A DNA stretch of 64,000 nt from an uncultured Granulosicoccus sp. (GCA_937924505.1 CALDSR010000013.1:186001-250000); one strand, 5' to 3'; positions 8,044-18,080 are shown, counted from the stretch's first letter. Translations and numbers: made by a program. Notes: generated by a model not told the origin, from the sequence alone.

Positions 8044-10149
8044 CTACAAATATTTTGCAAGTACGTTCTGCAAAAGTTGCGAGACGTTATTCTCGTAATC
8101 ATTCCAAGGCAAACTGCCACAAAAGGTTATCGAGCCTGTCGCAAAGACAGATCCTCCACCGGGATATTCGGCATAGATCATATCGGCATGTTTAGCCTCT
8201 GACTCTGAACTGCCCGTCAGGTTTGTAATATGCGTCAGCTGCTCTTCCGGAACTAGCATGAATCCACTCTTGCGGGTAACAGAACGGGCGAGAAGCACAG
8301 CGGTATCTGGTGTACCGATGCGATCATCCATGTGATCCAGCTCAAATCCCGCAGCTCCGTTTCCCGACAACCCGAAATCGCCGATGATATCCTCATCGAT
8401 GCCATCAAAGACCCAATCAAAGGCTGAATCTCTGCATACTCGCTTATAAGGATCACCAAAGAAATTTCCTTGCGCAGCGAAACCAATACCAACAAGCGCC
8501 TGAGGTGCTCGACCATTGCGACGCCATAGCCCACCATAGGTGCCATCAAACGCATTGTAATATTCACCTGGCTCCGCCGCCCAGGCACGAATGCCGTCTT
8601 CAGCACGTCTTATTTCAAGCATGCTGTCGTTCTCCTTGTGCAACGCTACGCGCCAATAAAAACCGTTGCCGCCGAGGTAAAGTAGATGCCCGCCAGTATC
8701 TCGGTAATCTCGCAGTGCATCCAAGGTTTCAGCGGTGTGGTACTCAGGATGGGTTCCAGTTGTCAACGCCTTGTACGATGAAACCACTGGGCTGCCATGA
8801 GCCTGCAAGTCATCATCAGTCACAATATCGTAGTTAATACCTTTTTTATGCAACCAGCTGATCAAATGGCTGTCTGCCTGGAAATGACGTAGGCCCGAGC
8901 ACGATGTATTGCCAAACGTCTGATAACCAGGACGGAGATTAAACAAAGGGCGACGATACGATGCGTGGCATATTCCCGAGCCGTCAGTATGATAGTTATA
9001 CGTTGATAACCCGTATTGCGAATGCTCGGCCGGATTGTGCGGATAAGCGTTCCATTCAGTAACGTTGTTTAGCCACGATGTTTGAAAATCCGGGCGAGCA
9101 TGATTGCCATAGATGGCATAAGTGAAGGTTGATACCAATACGCATAGATCAGCGCGCGGCTTACCGATAGCGGGCTTGACGAAAAAAGGTACGGCATCCC
9201 AGTCATCCCCACACTCAAGCCGCATGACATACACACCTGATGGCATATCATCCGGAATCGTGAACGAAAAATCAGTATCCCACGCAAAATCGTAGATATC
9301 ATCTTCATGGAAGTGGATTGCCGCGTAATGCGCAGGCTTATGCATCCAGTTCATCTCGGAACCATCCCACGAAGCACCCGTTACTGCTCGAGTCGGAAAA
9401 TTTACAAGATCAAGTGCAGGGCCAACCCGACCAGGCACTCGGGTGCTTGATATATCTTGCGCAAAATCCCACGCGCAAAGTAACCGCTCATTAGCTAAGA
9501 CAGCTGGCGATTCTATCTTGCCATTGAAATGTTCACTGGCTAGACCGTTTTCATATCGGGCAGCAACGCAAGGTCTGCCTTTCAGGGCCAAGGAAGTAAC
9601 TCGCTCGCTCGTCTTGATTACTGTGGCAATGGCAGAATCGAGCGGCTTCAGCTCCAATGTGATTCGATCTGACTCAACACGCGCTTCGATTCGATACCAA
9701 CACCGAAGTTTTAGCGGCTGCGAAGTGGTCAAAGTCACTTCACCGATGCGAACGGATGCAGCGCCATCAGCATCAACAAAAAGTGCGTAATCTCCAATAC
9801 TCAATACGTTCTGCGCTCGTTGACATCTTAAGGTAGGAAATACGATTGCAGATAGTGTCAACGTTGAATCTGGCGGTGCCGATACATCATCTTGCGCAAT
9901 GCCGCAGGAGCCAGGAAAGAACGCTTGATGCCGCGAGGCGACCTCTCGAGTCTTGAAATAGGCTGATGCGTCTTCTTCGATTATCCCTGGCCCTGCGGGA
10001 TTGGGGTCAGCACTTATCGAGCGCATAAGATAGGCTATAAAAGGCTTGTCCAATTGTGACGACACCTTGAAATTCAGTGTCTCCGCCGGACGAGCAGATA
10101 ATTTATCGACGTACCCAAGTAATGGTAGATCGTCTTTTGCCTGGTTCAT
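8044..10149 (-). CDS. N,N-dimethylformamidase large-subunit-like protein
   Basis: Resembles the beta (large) subunit of N,N-dimethylformamidase, an Fe-dependent amidohydrolase. The start is taken at MNQAKDDLPLLGY (702 residues); an in-frame codon 90 bases upstream would add a poor leader. An N-terminal region is followed by a LamG/concanavalin-like stretch (about 130-230) and then the catalytic domain. His467 and Glu469 in GTHPEYHT match the His-Pro-Glu iron ligands of the family, and a Tyr-rich segment lies upstream. No gene for the small alpha subunit is visible. It ends a catabolic run with an enolase-superfamily enzyme, amino-acid ABC transporter and oxidoreductases, so the substrate may be an amide or formamide other than DMF. 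Confidence 0.8.
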   Translation of the reverse strand: MNQAKDDLPLLGYVDKLSARPAETLNFKVSSQLDKPFIAYLMRSISADPNPAGPGIIEEDASAYFKTREVASRHQAFFPGSCGIAQDDVSAPPDSTLTLSAIVFPTLRCQRAQNVLSIGDYALFVDADGAASVRIGEVTLTTSQPLKLRCWYRIEARVESDRITLELKPLDSAIATVIKTSERVTSLALKGRPCVAARYENGLASEHFNGKIESPAVLANERLLCAWDFAQDISSTRVPGRVGPALDLVNFPTRAVTGASWDGSEMNWMHKPAHYAAIHFHEDDIYDFAWDTDFSFTIPDDMPSGVYVMRLECGDDWDAVPFFVKPAIGKPRADLCVLVSTFTYAIYGNHARPDFQTSWLNNVTEWNAYPHNPAEHSQYGLSTYNYHTDGSGICHASYRRPLFNLRPGYQTFGNTSCSGLRHFQADSHLISWLHKKGINYDIVTDDDLQAHGSPVVSSYKALTTGTHPEYHTAETLDALRDYRDTGGHLLYLGGNGFYWRVALHKENDSMLEIRRAEDGIRAWAAEPGEYYNAFDGTYGGLWRRNGRAPQALVGIGFAAQGNFFGDPYKRVCRDSAFDWVFDGIDEDIIGDFGLSGNGAAGFELDHMDDRIGTPDTAVLLARSVTRKSGFMLVPEEQLTHITNLTGSSESEAKHADMIYAEYPGGGSVFATGSITFCGSLPWNDYENNVSQLLQNVLAKYL

Positions 10150-10165
10150 GCGAGATATATTGGAA

Positions 10166-10171
10166 ATTATA
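10166..10171 (-). promoter_or_regulatory. Possible -10 box before the DMFase-like gene
   Basis: The minus strand has a perfect TATAAT about 17 bases before the chosen ATG at 10149. A TTGTGG at a 15-bp spacing is a poor -35. If real, it would give a very short leader, consistent with the lack of a clear ribosome site. Weak evidence. Confidence 0.25.
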
Positions 10172-10213
10172 GGGACCACAATATACCCACAAACAGTTTC
10201 GTTGCTCAAGATC

Positions 10214-10233
10214 CTGAAAATATCAATTTTCAG
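10214..10233. other. Inverted repeat between enolase-like and DMFase-like genes
   Basis: Perfect 8-bp arms CTGAAAAT / ATTTTCAG around a 4-base loop. It has no U-tract, so it could be an operator or a processing/pausing hairpin rather than a terminator. It sits in the 123-bp gap upstream of the DMFase-like gene. Confidence 0.35.
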
Positions 10234-10272
10234 AATCAACTATAAGCAATTATCAACAGCCAGCCAGAATAT

Positions 10273-11424
10273 TCAAAAAATTAATTCAAAGGCTGTTTCA
10301 ACCAATGTCACTGGCAAGGTAATTCCTATACCTGCTGCTTCAGGTAACTGAAACCAGCCAATTTTATCTTTTACTGGCTGCAGCTTCAGCTCGTCCATAA
10401 ACACTTGATGTACAAAATGGTATTCAGTATGTGCCACCTCGCTATTGGCAGCAGCGAAATGACAGGCTGCAGCAAGAGCGACGGCTGTTGAAGACACTTC
10501 CAGAGATAGCTTTATTTTCTGGCTTTCGGTCAAAGCAAGGTGATCGCTGAGTTCATTTAGCCGTGTAATTCCACCACATGCAATCGGCGCTGTTTGCAAA
10601 TATTTCACAACCCCGTGCTCAATGAGAACTTGATGAATTTCATCGCGATACTCAGCCTCGGTTGCCATAACCGGTACGCCAGCGCGACAAAGTTCCTGCA
10701 TGCCCTTGGTATCACTTGCATTAAGCGGTGACTGAAATGCTTCAATTTTTGGTCCCGGCAGCGCTTGATAGAGTTGCAAGGCATCATCTTTTGAATAACT
10801 GTAGACCCCGTCGATAATCAACTTGCAAGAATCATCCAAAGAATCAAGCACAGCCAGCACTCGATCAATATCCTCAGACAGTGTCTTCCCACCAACCTTC
10901 ATTTTTACAACACCAAAACCTGATCGACACATATCTCGCATTTCAATTGCCAGATCATCGTTTGATTTATTATCTCCGTACAACCCACCACTTCCATAGA
11001 GCCTCACATGACCATGAAGCGGGCTCTCGTCGCTTCTAAGGGCTTTCATAAACGCCCAGAGTGGCTTTTCAGCAATGCGGCTTCGAATATCCCAAACCGC
11101 TATATCAACACCCGACAATGCCGATGCCAAAATGCCGTGACGCGCCGTCAATGTCGCTCTGTTGATCAATTGTTTATACACAGACGAGTAATCAATCAGA
11201 CGACAGCCCAGAATATGGGGCGCAATTTCTGTACGAAGATAAGCAACCAATGCATCAGGAGCAGCATCAAAACACCAGCATTCACCTAATCCTCGCACCC
11301 CTGAATCGCTTTCCAGTACAACAAACACAGCGTACTTCTTGTTCCACCTGATCGCTGGGTTCCAAACCTTTCCGCCCAGATCATTACAGTGGGTGTGAAC
11401 AGAGAAAGAACGAATAACAGACAT
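10273..11424 (-). CDS. Mandelate racemase/muconate-lactonizing enzyme (enolase superfamily)
   Basis: Enolase-superfamily enzyme of 383 residues: N-terminal capping domain, then an (alpha/beta) barrel. The first catalytic Lys motif KMKVGGK and the metal ligands (Asp in IIDGVYSYS, Glu in EAFQSPLN, Glu in MATEAEYRDE) are visible. In many relatives the next barrel region reads PHxxxS before the HLAAA helix; here it is LSLEVSSTAVALAAACHFAAA-like and the expected His is not evident, so dehydratase or racemase class is unclear. It starts 9 bp after the aapP stop and should be co-transcribed with the amino-acid transporter. Racemase/epimerase of an amino-acid derivative is a reasonable guess only. 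Confidence 0.78.
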   Translation of the reverse strand: MSVIRSFSVHTHCNDLGGKVWNPAIRWNKKYAVFVVLESDSGVRGLGECWCFDAAPDALVAYLRTEIAPHILGCRLIDYSSVYKQLINRATLTARHGILASALSGVDIAVWDIRSRIAEKPLWAFMKALRSDESPLHGHVRLYGSGGLYGDNKSNDDLAIEMRDMCRSGFGVVKMKVGGKTLSEDIDRVLAVLDSLDDSCKLIIDGVYSYSKDDALQLYQALPGPKIEAFQSPLNASDTKGMQELCRAGVPVMATEAEYRDEIHQVLIEHGVVKYLQTAPIACGGITRLNELSDHLALTESQKIKLSLEVSSTAVALAAACHFAAANSEVAHTEYHFVHQVFMDELKLQPVKDKIGWFQLPEAAGIGITLPVTLVETAFELIF

Positions 11425-11432
11425 GCAATTCG

Positions 11433-12191
11433 CTAGTGCTGAAGAATCTGGCTCAAGAATAGTTTGGTACGTTCGTTGTTCGGGCTGTTGAAGAAGGTTT
11501 CAGGATCATTCTGTTCAACAATCTCTCCCTCATCCATGAAGATCACTCGATCAGCGACGCGTCGAGCAAATCCCATCTCATGAGTGACGCATATCATTGT
11601 CATGCCTTCTTCGGCCAGGGAGCCCATGACATCGAGTACTTCGGAAATCATCTCTGGGTCGAGTGCAGATGTCGGTTCATCAAACAACATAATCTTCGGA
11701 TTCATACATAGAGAACGGGCTATTGCCACGCGCTGCTGCTGTCCACCAGAGAGCTCTCCTGGGTATTTTGAAGACTGTTCGGGAATACGGACTTTCTCCA
11801 AAAAACCCATAGCAATGTCCTCAGCTTCTTTGCGAGATTTTTTACGCACCAGGGTGAGCGCCAGGGTGCAGTTTTCCATTACGGTCATATGAGGAAAAAG
11901 ATTAAATTGCTGAAACACCATGCCAACTTCGCGCCTGATCCCATCTATATTGGCAACATCATCATTAAGCTCCGTGCCTAGCACATTGATATCACCACGC
12001 TGATGGTCTTCCAGCTTGCAAATACAACGAATCAGTGTGGATTTTCCGGAGCCGGATGGACCGCAGATCACAAGCTTTTCACCGTCAGCGACACTCAGAT
12101 CAATATCCTTGAGCACATGGAAATCATCAAACCACTTGTTGACTTTGCTCATCGAAACAGCGGTTACACCCATACTTGTATTATCAGCCAT
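11433..12191 (-). CDS. aapP: Amino-acid ABC transporter ATP-binding protein (AapP/GlnQ family)
   Basis: PAAT-family ATPase, 252 residues from the ATG at 12191. That start overlaps the permease stop by 8 bases, implying coupled translation. A longer in-frame extension (to 12287) would run through the permease gene and is rejected. Walker [15 protein letters not shown], family-typical [13 protein letters not shown], signature [15 protein letters not shown], Walker [15 protein letters not shown] and VTHEMGFAR are all present. It works with the two permeases and the binding protein upstream to import an amino acid or amino-acid-like compound. Confidence 0.9.
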   Translation of the reverse strand: MADNTSMGVTAVSMSKVNKWFDDFHVLKDIDLSVADGEKLVICGPSGSGKSTLIRCICKLEDHQRGDINVLGTELNDDVANIDGIRREVGMVFQQFNLFPHMTVMENCTLALTLVRKKSRKEAEDIAMGFLEKVRIPEQSSKYPGELSGGQQQRVAIARSLCMNPKIMLFDEPTSALDPEMISEVLDVMGSLAEEGMTMICVTHEMGFARRVADRVIFMDEGEIVEQNDPETFFNSPNNERTKLFLSQILQH

Positions 12192-13263
12192 GCCCAACTC
12201 GCAGTTTCTTTTCCAGGTAAGCCCCATAACGGGAAAGCGAAAATACAAATATGAAATATACCGCCCCAATGAATACATAGACTTCAATGTAATGGACGGT
12301 CCATTTACCAGTACCGTACGCAGCCGCGCCAGAGGCTAATATTTCAAAAAAACCAACGATGGTAACAATTGAAGTTTCCTTGAACGTAATAACAAACTGA
12401 TTAACAATTGCCGGCAGGGAATTACGAAATGCCTGCGGCAACTGAATACGCCCTATACGCTGCCAATAGTTCAAACCTAATGTCAGCCCCGCTTCATCTT
12501 GCCCGGGAGGAATAGCTTGTAAGCCAGCCCGAATATTCTCTGCCTGATAGCAGGCAAAAAATATCGCAAAGCCTGCGATAACTCGGTAGAGCTTGTCACC
12601 TAACAACCAACCAGGCAATAAAAAAGGAGTAATGACTGCTGCAGTAAATAATATTGTCAGGAGAGGCAGTGATCGGAAAAAATCTATAAACAAACCAAAG
12701 AGCGTTGCAATTACCGGTAATTTGGAGCGTCGACCCAAAGCCAGCACGATTGATAAAGGCATGCCAATAATCGATACCGCTGCAAAAATAAATATTGTGA
12801 GCGCCAAGCCACCCCATCGCTCTGGAGTGATAACACTCAGACCAAATACTCCACCGTGCATCAGAATGTAAAATGCGCCGAAGCCTAATACCCACAGGAA
12901 ACTGAGCCTTAGCGCAGACCAAAACCAGGGCAAGCAAGACGCAATCATTGTTGCAATCATCACAACACAAGCGACTGTCGAGCGCCAGTGCTCTTCATAA
13001 GGGAACAAACCAAAAAAAATGATGCGATGTCGGGCATCAATGACCGACCAGCAAGCGCCACTCGCATCACGGCAAAGAGCTTCATCTTCTTCAGACCAAA
13101 TACTCGATATAAATGCCCAATCAACAAAGCTGCTGATCAGTAAAGCAAAAAACACAACGCAGAGTAGCGAAACAAGACAATCCAATGGGCTGGCGAAATA
13201 ACTATTCTTAAGTTTTGTTGAAAACGGAATCTTTGGCGGTAGTTGAATATTTGCGGTGGCCAT
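12184..13263 (-). CDS. aapM: Amino-acid ABC permease (AapM type)
   Basis: Inner-membrane permease of 359 residues with extra N-terminal helices (about 28-50 and 95-140) before the His/Glu/Gln-type BPD_transp core. The core has [35 protein letters not shown] and [20 protein letters not shown]. The size and the added N-terminal region are those of AapM of the general L-amino-acid permease AapJQMP rather than the short GlnP type. It lies 4 bp after aapQ and overlaps aapP. Confidence 0.87.
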   Translation of the reverse strand: MATANIQLPPKIPFSTKLKNSYFASPLDCLVSLLCVVFFALLISSFVDWAFISSIWSEEDEALCRDASGACWSVIDARHRIIFFGLFPYEEHWRSTVACVVMIATMIASCLPWFWSALRLSFLWVLGFGAFYILMHGGVFGLSVITPERWGGLALTIFIFAAVSIIGMPLSIVLALGRRSKLPVIATLFGLFIDFFRSLPLLTILFTAAVITPFLLPGWLLGDKLYRVIAGFAIFFACYQAENIRAGLQAIPPGQDEAGLTLGLNYWQRIGRIQLPQAFRNSLPAIVNQFVITFKETSIVTIVGFFEILASGAAAYGTGKWTVHYIEVYVFIGAVYFIFVFSLSRYGAYLEKKLRVGHG

Positions 13264-13267
13264 GAGT

Positions 13268-14425
13268 TCAGCTTTTCACCTCATAGCCTTTTATCGCAAT
13301 TTTTCGGTTGATGGCATTCATTACAATGGCAATCGACAAATTTATCAGCAAAAAACCGCCCATCAAGATAGCCAATAACTCCAGGGTCTGGCCACTTTGG
13401 TTAATCGATGTAGAGATAATCATAAAAAAATCTGAAAATCCGACCACAATTCCGATGGTTGTCGCCTTCATGAGCTGTACATATTGGTTAGTCAATGACG
13501 GCAATACGGCTCTGACCGCAAGTGGCAAACGGATGCGAGAAAAAATATGGTAGTTATTTAATCCGTTGACAAAGCCGGCCTCAATTTGCCCTCGTGGGAC
13601 TGACATTAAACCTGCACGTACTACCTCACCAATATAAGCCCCCCCATAGAGTGCGATGGCAATAACCAAAGCAGATAATTCAGGGGGCATACGCATACCG
13701 CCCCTGAAATTCAAGCCTTTCAAGGCAGGAAAATTGACAAGTTGCGTATCGGGTAAACGCGCAAAATATGCAATCACCAACAAGATGACAGGAAGAATCA
13801 ACCAGCCAATACGCTTTATCTGGTGATACCGTGATGGTCGCTTGATTCGATGACGCATCCACGGCAAGAATACAAGCCATGAAATGAACAATAACAGCAT
13901 AAGGACCACAGACCACATCTCAATATTGAGAATAGGAAAGTAGAAGCCTCTGCCTGACAAGAAAAACGCATCACCAAGGGAAATTGCCGATCGTGGCCTG
14001 GGTAAATGAGAAACTATCGAATACCAGAATACCGCTTGCAGAATCAATGGTACATTGCGAAATATTTCAACATAAACGGTACCCAGTGACGAAAAAAGTT
14101 TATTCCTGGATGTCCGTATTAATCCAATTAATATGCCGATGAGCGTGGCAAAGAATATCCCTAAAGAACCTAGCAGCAAGGTGTTCAACAACCCGATCAA
14201 CAGGGTCTTTCGGTAGGTATCACTGATGGAGAATGGCAATACCGAGAAAGAAAAATCCCAACCTGTTGATCTATCGAGAAATCCGAACCCGGTAGTCAGG
14301 CTTTGCGCTTCAAGGGACGCCCGCGTATTCATTACCATGGCCACCAGCAGTGCTGCGACGATTGATAGAACGACGGCCTGCTGGACAATCTCTCTGAACT
14401 TTCGGTTTCTGAGAAAACTACCCAT
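13268..14425 (-). CDS. aapQ: Amino-acid ABC permease (AapQ type)
   Basis: Permease of 385 residues. One N-terminal helix (16-32) is followed by an insert and then core motifs: YVEIFRNVPLILQAVFWY, GAYIGEVVRAGLMSVPRGQIEAG and VLPSLTNQYVQLMKATTIG. The long central insert (about 150-240, two hydrophobic segments) is as in AapQ. It forms the heterodimeric channel with the next gene. Initiation is at the ATG preceding GSFLRNRKFREIV, 137 bp after the binding-protein gene. Confidence 0.87.
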   Translation of the reverse strand: MGSFLRNRKFREIVQQAVVLSIVAALLVAMVMNTRASLEAQSLTTGFGFLDRSTGWDFSFSVLPFSISDTYRKTLLIGLLNTLLLGSLGIFFATLIGILIGLIRTSRNKLFSSLGTVYVEIFRNVPLILQAVFWYSIVSHLPRPRSAISLGDAFFLSGRGFYFPILNIEMWSVVLMLLLFISWLVFLPWMRHRIKRPSRYHQIKRIGWLILPVILLVIAYFARLPDTQLVNFPALKGLNFRGGMRMPPELSALVIAIALYGGAYIGEVVRAGLMSVPRGQIEAGFVNGLNNYHIFSRIRLPLAVRAVLPSLTNQYVQLMKATTIGIVVGFSDFFMIISTSINQSGQTLELLAILMGGFLLINLSIAIVMNAINRKIAIKGYEVKS

Positions 14426-14511
14426 GTAAGAACGTATGGTTTAAACGAGGAGGAACTATCCGATTGCTCTTGACAAGCGCGCCTTGCGAAAAACAACCGG
14501 ATAGAAATTGG

Positions 14512-14534
14512 TACGCTGGACTTGCCTTAGCGTA
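14512..14534 (-). other. Intercistronic hairpin between aapJ and aapQ
   Basis: Perfect 6-bp arms TACGCT / AGCGTA with an 11-base loop in the 137-bp gap after the aapJ stop. Binding-protein genes are often followed by hairpins that protect the upstream mRNA and lower permease expression. That role is inferred from position only. Confidence 0.35.
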
Positions 14535-14562
14535 ATCTTAATCTTTCTGACGTAAGTAGTAA

Positions 14563-15609
14563 TCAATCCAATATCATGGGTACGATTACACCACCGTCAC
14601 TCCACAAGGCATTGAGGCCTCGGTCGAGCTTGTAAATAGATTCCGCACCGATGTTGCGTGAAAATATTTCAGCCGAATTACCGACTTGCTTGATCACGTT
14701 ATAGGCCCAATCATCTGATAATCCGAGTCGTTCTCCGATACCTGGCGTGACGCCCAGTAGTTTCTCCACTGTACTGTCTGCAGGATTGGCTTTGTGCTCA
14801 TCAACGTTAGCTGAAGTAATGCCGTTAGCTTCTGCGATCCATGTAGCTGCAAACATCCAATTAACAATATCAACCCAATTATCATCACCTTGACGCATGG
14901 CAGCTGATTCAGGCTCCAATGCCAGTGCAACGTCCATCATGGCGTGATCATCAGGATTTTCTGCACTTTGACGTGTCACCGCCAGATTCGGCCCCCAGCC
15001 GACCAAGCTGTCGCACCGACCTGCAAAGTACGCTTCACGCGTCTCTTCACTTTTTTCAAACGTGATCATCTCAATTTCAATACCACGGCTTTTGAAAAAA
15101 TTTGCCGCCAAGCGCTCCGTTGATGTGCCTGCATTGGCGCACAATGAGCCACCCTCCAATGTTTCAGGTGCGGTACTGCCGAGCTCCTTTGGCATCATGA
15201 CGTTGGTTGCACCAACAAAATACGGACGCGAAAATTGTATACCCAACTCTGTATCACGACCCATCGTCCAACCTGTGGCCTTGATAATAATATCGATATC
15301 ACCTGACTGCAAAGATGGAAAACGCTGGGCCCAGCTGATAGGCACAACTTTAAGACTCTCGTCAGAACCAAACAAAGCTACCGCCAGTGCACGACAGTAA
15401 TCAATATCGTAACCGCTCCACTTGTTATCATCTGTGACCTGAACAAAAGGCGGAAAACTGCCGTTGTGTCCCGAGCACAACAAGCTACCGCGATCTTGTA
15501 CGGTTTTCAGGGTGTCGCCATTGGCAGCATTAGCCATTGTTGGCAATAATGAAAGCGCGCCCAGGCAGCCAGCGACAACGGGAAGCAATTGCTTTTTCAA
15601 ATAATTCAT
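14563..15609 (-). CDS. aapJ: Amino-acid ABC substrate-binding protein (AapJ type)
   Basis: Periplasmic binding protein of 348 residues with a signal peptide (about 1-28, ending TMANA). The SBP_bac_3 fold is recognisable from GVLLCSGH-like start, GYDIDYCRALAVALFG, GWTMGRDTELGIQFSRPYF and SLCANAGTSTERLAANFF. The length and the WTLSRE-like segment (here WTMGRDTEL) are as in AapJ/BztA. First gene of the transporter part; its partners follow directly. Ligand is unknown: the neighbouring oxidase, racemase-like and amidase-like enzymes suggest something other than a common protein amino acid. Confidence 0.88.
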   Translation of the reverse strand: MNYLKKQLLPVVAGCLGALSLLPTMANAANGDTLKTVQDRGSLLCSGHNGSFPPFVQVTDDNKWSGYDIDYCRALAVALFGSDESLKVVPISWAQRFPSLQSGDIDIIIKATGWTMGRDTELGIQFSRPYFVGATNVMMPKELGSTAPETLEGGSLCANAGTSTERLAANFFKSRGIEIEMITFEKSEETREAYFAGRCDSLVGWGPNLAVTRQSAENPDDHAMMDVALALEPESAAMRQGDDNWVDIVNWMFAATWIAEANGITSANVDEHKANPADSTVEKLLGVTPGIGERLGLSDDWAYNVIKQVGNSAEIFSRNIGAESIYKLDRGLNALWSDGGVIVPMILD

Positions 15610-15704
15610 AATTCCTCTCTTGTTGATCGAACTCCGCGTCAGAACATCATAAAGAATCGACTTTGAATAAAAAACAAAAATATTTCCCCGACACGTCTCG
15701 ACCT

Positions 15705-15725
15705 TATATATCTTGTTGATATATA
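15705..15725. promoter_or_regulatory. AT-rich inverted repeat upstream of aapJ
   Basis: Perfect 8-bp arms TATATATC / GATATATA separated by TTGTT, in the 138-bp gap between the oxidase gene and aapJ. The size and symmetry suit a dimeric regulator site (GntR-like regulators are common for such operons), but no regulator gene is adjacent. AT-rich palindromes also arise by chance. Confidence 0.35.
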
Positions 15726-15747
15726 TAGGGTTAGTTACCGATCAATT

Positions 15748-17109
15748 CTATAAAATCCCACGCTGGGATAGCGCTCCGATTTCTGCCATAAGCGCAGAAT
15801 CCGAATACCGCTGCGGAGAAAGCGCTTGTGCATATTTGGGCACATCCTCTGTCAACAAGAGACGAGCGCACAAATCACCTGCCGCACAAGCGGCCATCGT
15901 ACCGAATCCGGACATCGCGCCAACAATATAACTACCTGCCGCGCCCATCGGACCAACCAGCGGCCAGTTTTCATCTGTCAACGTGTAGTAACCACCGTAG
16001 TGACGCATTGACCGGGGCAATTGCCCGTAGTACGCTTTAAGTGACGGATTAAGTCGCGCCGCACCATGTAAAACGATCTCTGGAAAAGAGTCCATTAAGG
16101 CAGGCTCTCGTGTTGCACCAGCACTTGCGTTGTTAAACGCCCAACCCAGCTTTATCCATTTGCCGTTATCACCACCATCAGGTCGACAGTGAATTGCACC
16201 AGGCAGTTCTTGCGTAAGCCAGCGATGCTCCTCACTGTCTGCCAATAGCCGACGCTCATCGCTGCTCCAATCGATCTGCTGTGCATCAAGGTCGATGGAA
16301 AATGGCATCTGTCTGGGAATCGCGCCACGGGTATCTTCAAAGGCGATTTTTTGTTGCAGTGTATTACTGACGGGCAAATCAGTACCCAGCATCCGAGCGA
16401 TATCATTGATGAAAGGGCCTGCGGCATTAACTACCTTCTCAGCCTTTATTGTTGTCGCCGGCTGCTCAGTCCGCAAGATAAAGTCGCCCCTTATATCAAT
16501 ACCGGTAACTCTAGCCGATTCACGCAAGCCGCCTGCCTCCTTGAATCGGGAGAGCATCAGCTGTCCCATTTGCTGTGCGCTTATCGCGCCAGCCCGTCGA
16601 ATATGAATGACAGTTTTTACTGAGCTGTCGTAAGATGGAAATGTCTTTCTGATCAACGACTGATTTTTTAAAACATCCACCCCTGACGGCGCTTGCTCCC
16701 AGTTAGCATTGGTTGGCTTTTTGTAGAGGACACCAGACGCCGTGTCATGGATACGAATATCATTATCGGCAAGTCGCGAATAACCGTGATCCAGCTCGCT
16801 CAATAACTGATCTACGTCATCTGCACGGGTAGACAATACATAGCCGCGGCGACTCATATTGATCAGATTATCAGACTCCAGAGATAACGCCTCCATTAAA
16901 TCGATGCTGTGATCGGTAAAGGCGGTCATCACTGGGTGTGGCCACCAATTACGATAGTTCTCACCTGATTGAGCTGACGTCAGCTCCATCGGCTGTCCTG
17001 AATCAATCAACACCACGGATATCAATGGCCTCAACTTTTTTAAATAATAGGCTGTGGCAATACCAACAATCCCGGCACCCACAATAGCCACATCACAATG
17101 TTGCTGCAT
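15748..17109 (-). CDS. FAD-dependent amine/amino-acid oxidoreductase (DAO family)
   Basis: Flavoprotein of about 453 residues with the dinucleotide-binding motif DVAIVGAGIVGIATAYYL at the N-terminus and a DAO-fold C-terminus (MRHYGGYYTLTDENWPLVGP, VGAMSGFGTMAACAAGDL). The ATG at 17109 is preferred over a GTG 9 bases upstream because AAAGGGTGG sits at the right distance. Relatives oxidise D-amino acids, sarcosine, dimethylglycine and similar secondary or tertiary amines. It lies between the SDR gene (18 bp upstream) and the amino-acid transporter, so it probably acts on the imported compound or its product. Confidence 0.82.
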   Translation of the reverse strand: MQQHCDVAIVGAGIVGIATAYYLKKLRPLISVVLIDSGQPMELTSAQSGENYRNWWPHPVMTAFTDHSIDLMEALSLESDNLINMSRRGYVLSTRADDVDQLLSELDHGYSRLADNDIRIHDTASGVLYKKPTNANWEQAPSGVDVLKNQSLIRKTFPSYDSSVKTVIHIRRAGAISAQQMGQLMLSRFKEAGGLRESARVTGIDIRGDFILRTEQPATTIKAEKVVNAAGPFINDIARMLGTDLPVSNTLQQKIAFEDTRGAIPRQMPFSIDLDAQQIDWSSDERRLLADSEEHRWLTQELPGAIHCRPDGGDNGKWIKLGWAFNNASAGATREPALMDSFPEIVLHGAARLNPSLKAYYGQLPRSMRHYGGYYTLTDENWPLVGPMGAAGSYIVGAMSGFGTMAACAAGDLCARLLLTEDVPKYAQALSPQRYSDSALMAEIGALSQRGIL

Positions 17110-17127
17110 GCTGACCACCCTTTAAAC

Positions 17128-17880
17128 CTAGCAGGTGTAGTTCATACCCAGTCGGCCGCCATCAACATAGATCGTCTCACCGGTGATATAGCTCGCTTTA
17201 CTGCTGGCCAAAAAAGCAACCGCGTCCGCTATTTCCTGTGCACTACCGATTCGTTGCATGGGAGTGCGGGACATCACCATCTTCATGGCATCCGGATTTG
17301 CATTGACACCCGCCAACATAGCGGTATCAATCGAACCAGGGCCAACCGCATTAACGCGAATATTGTATGGCGCTAATGCCAGAGAAGCTGATTTGGTCAA
17401 CTGCATCACACCGCCCTTTGAGGAACAATAAGCGGCAATTGTGGGAATCGCTACTACCGCATTAATAGATGACATATTCACGATTGCACCTTCTATCTTG
17501 TGCGCAACCATAGATTTCGCTGCCCGCTGCAATGAAAGAAAAACACCCACCAGATTGACATCGATGACGTTTCGAAATTGTTCAATTGTCGTCTCAAGAA
17601 AGTCGCCAGGATTCGCAATCCCAGCATTGTTAACCAATATTGATAATGGTCCGTGTTCGGATTCAATTTCGTCATACATTGTATCGATCTGGCCAGTGTC
17701 GCCCATATCACACACCATGGCCACCGTACCATTGCCCATAGTCTCAGCAGCAGCATGCACACCATTGGCGTTGATATCCGCCAGAACAACACGGGCCCCA
17801 TCTTTTGCAAGTGCTTGCGCACAGGCAAGACCAATACCTTGCGCACCACCTGTGACTAACGCTAGTGGTTTGTCTGACAT
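17128..17880 (-). CDS. SDR family oxidoreductase
   Basis: Classical short-chain dehydrogenase of 250 residues. TGGAQGIG (cofactor), VNNAGIA, catalytic Ser in MSSINAV, YCSSK catalytic pair and VNAVGPGSIDT are visible. The ATG at 17880 has GGAG a few bases upstream; a 72-codon in-frame upstream extension runs into the divergent promoter region and is rejected. It is the first gene of the minus-strand catabolic run and is divergent from the MFS transporter. It would oxidise an alcohol or reduce a ketone in that pathway; substrate unknown. Confidence 0.85.
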   Translation of the reverse strand: MSDKPLALVTGGAQGIGLACAQALAKDGARVVLADINANGVHAAAETMGNGTVAMVCDMGDTGQIDTMYDEIESEHGPLSILVNNAGIANPGDFLETTIEQFRNVIDVNLVGVFLSLQRAAKSMVAHKIEGAIVNMSSINAVVAIPTIAAYCSSKGGVMQLTKSASLALAPYNIRVNAVGPGSIDTAMLAGVNANPDAMKMVMSRTPMQRIGSAQEIADAVAFLASSKASYITGETIYVDGGRLGMNYTC

Positions 17881-18080
17881 TCCAATCGCTCCAAAATTTA
17901 ATTGTTTGACGTTTATCCAGATTCTTACACTTTTAGCGCCAGGCCACGATGCGATACCGAGCATAAATTCGCTACAACTTCTATTTGACCACGACATTTC
18001 ATTTGACAGCGATATCGCACCAATCAGGCTACCATAGCAGCAAGCTTGCACCCGACCCCGTCTTCCAGAACCCTTCTCAC

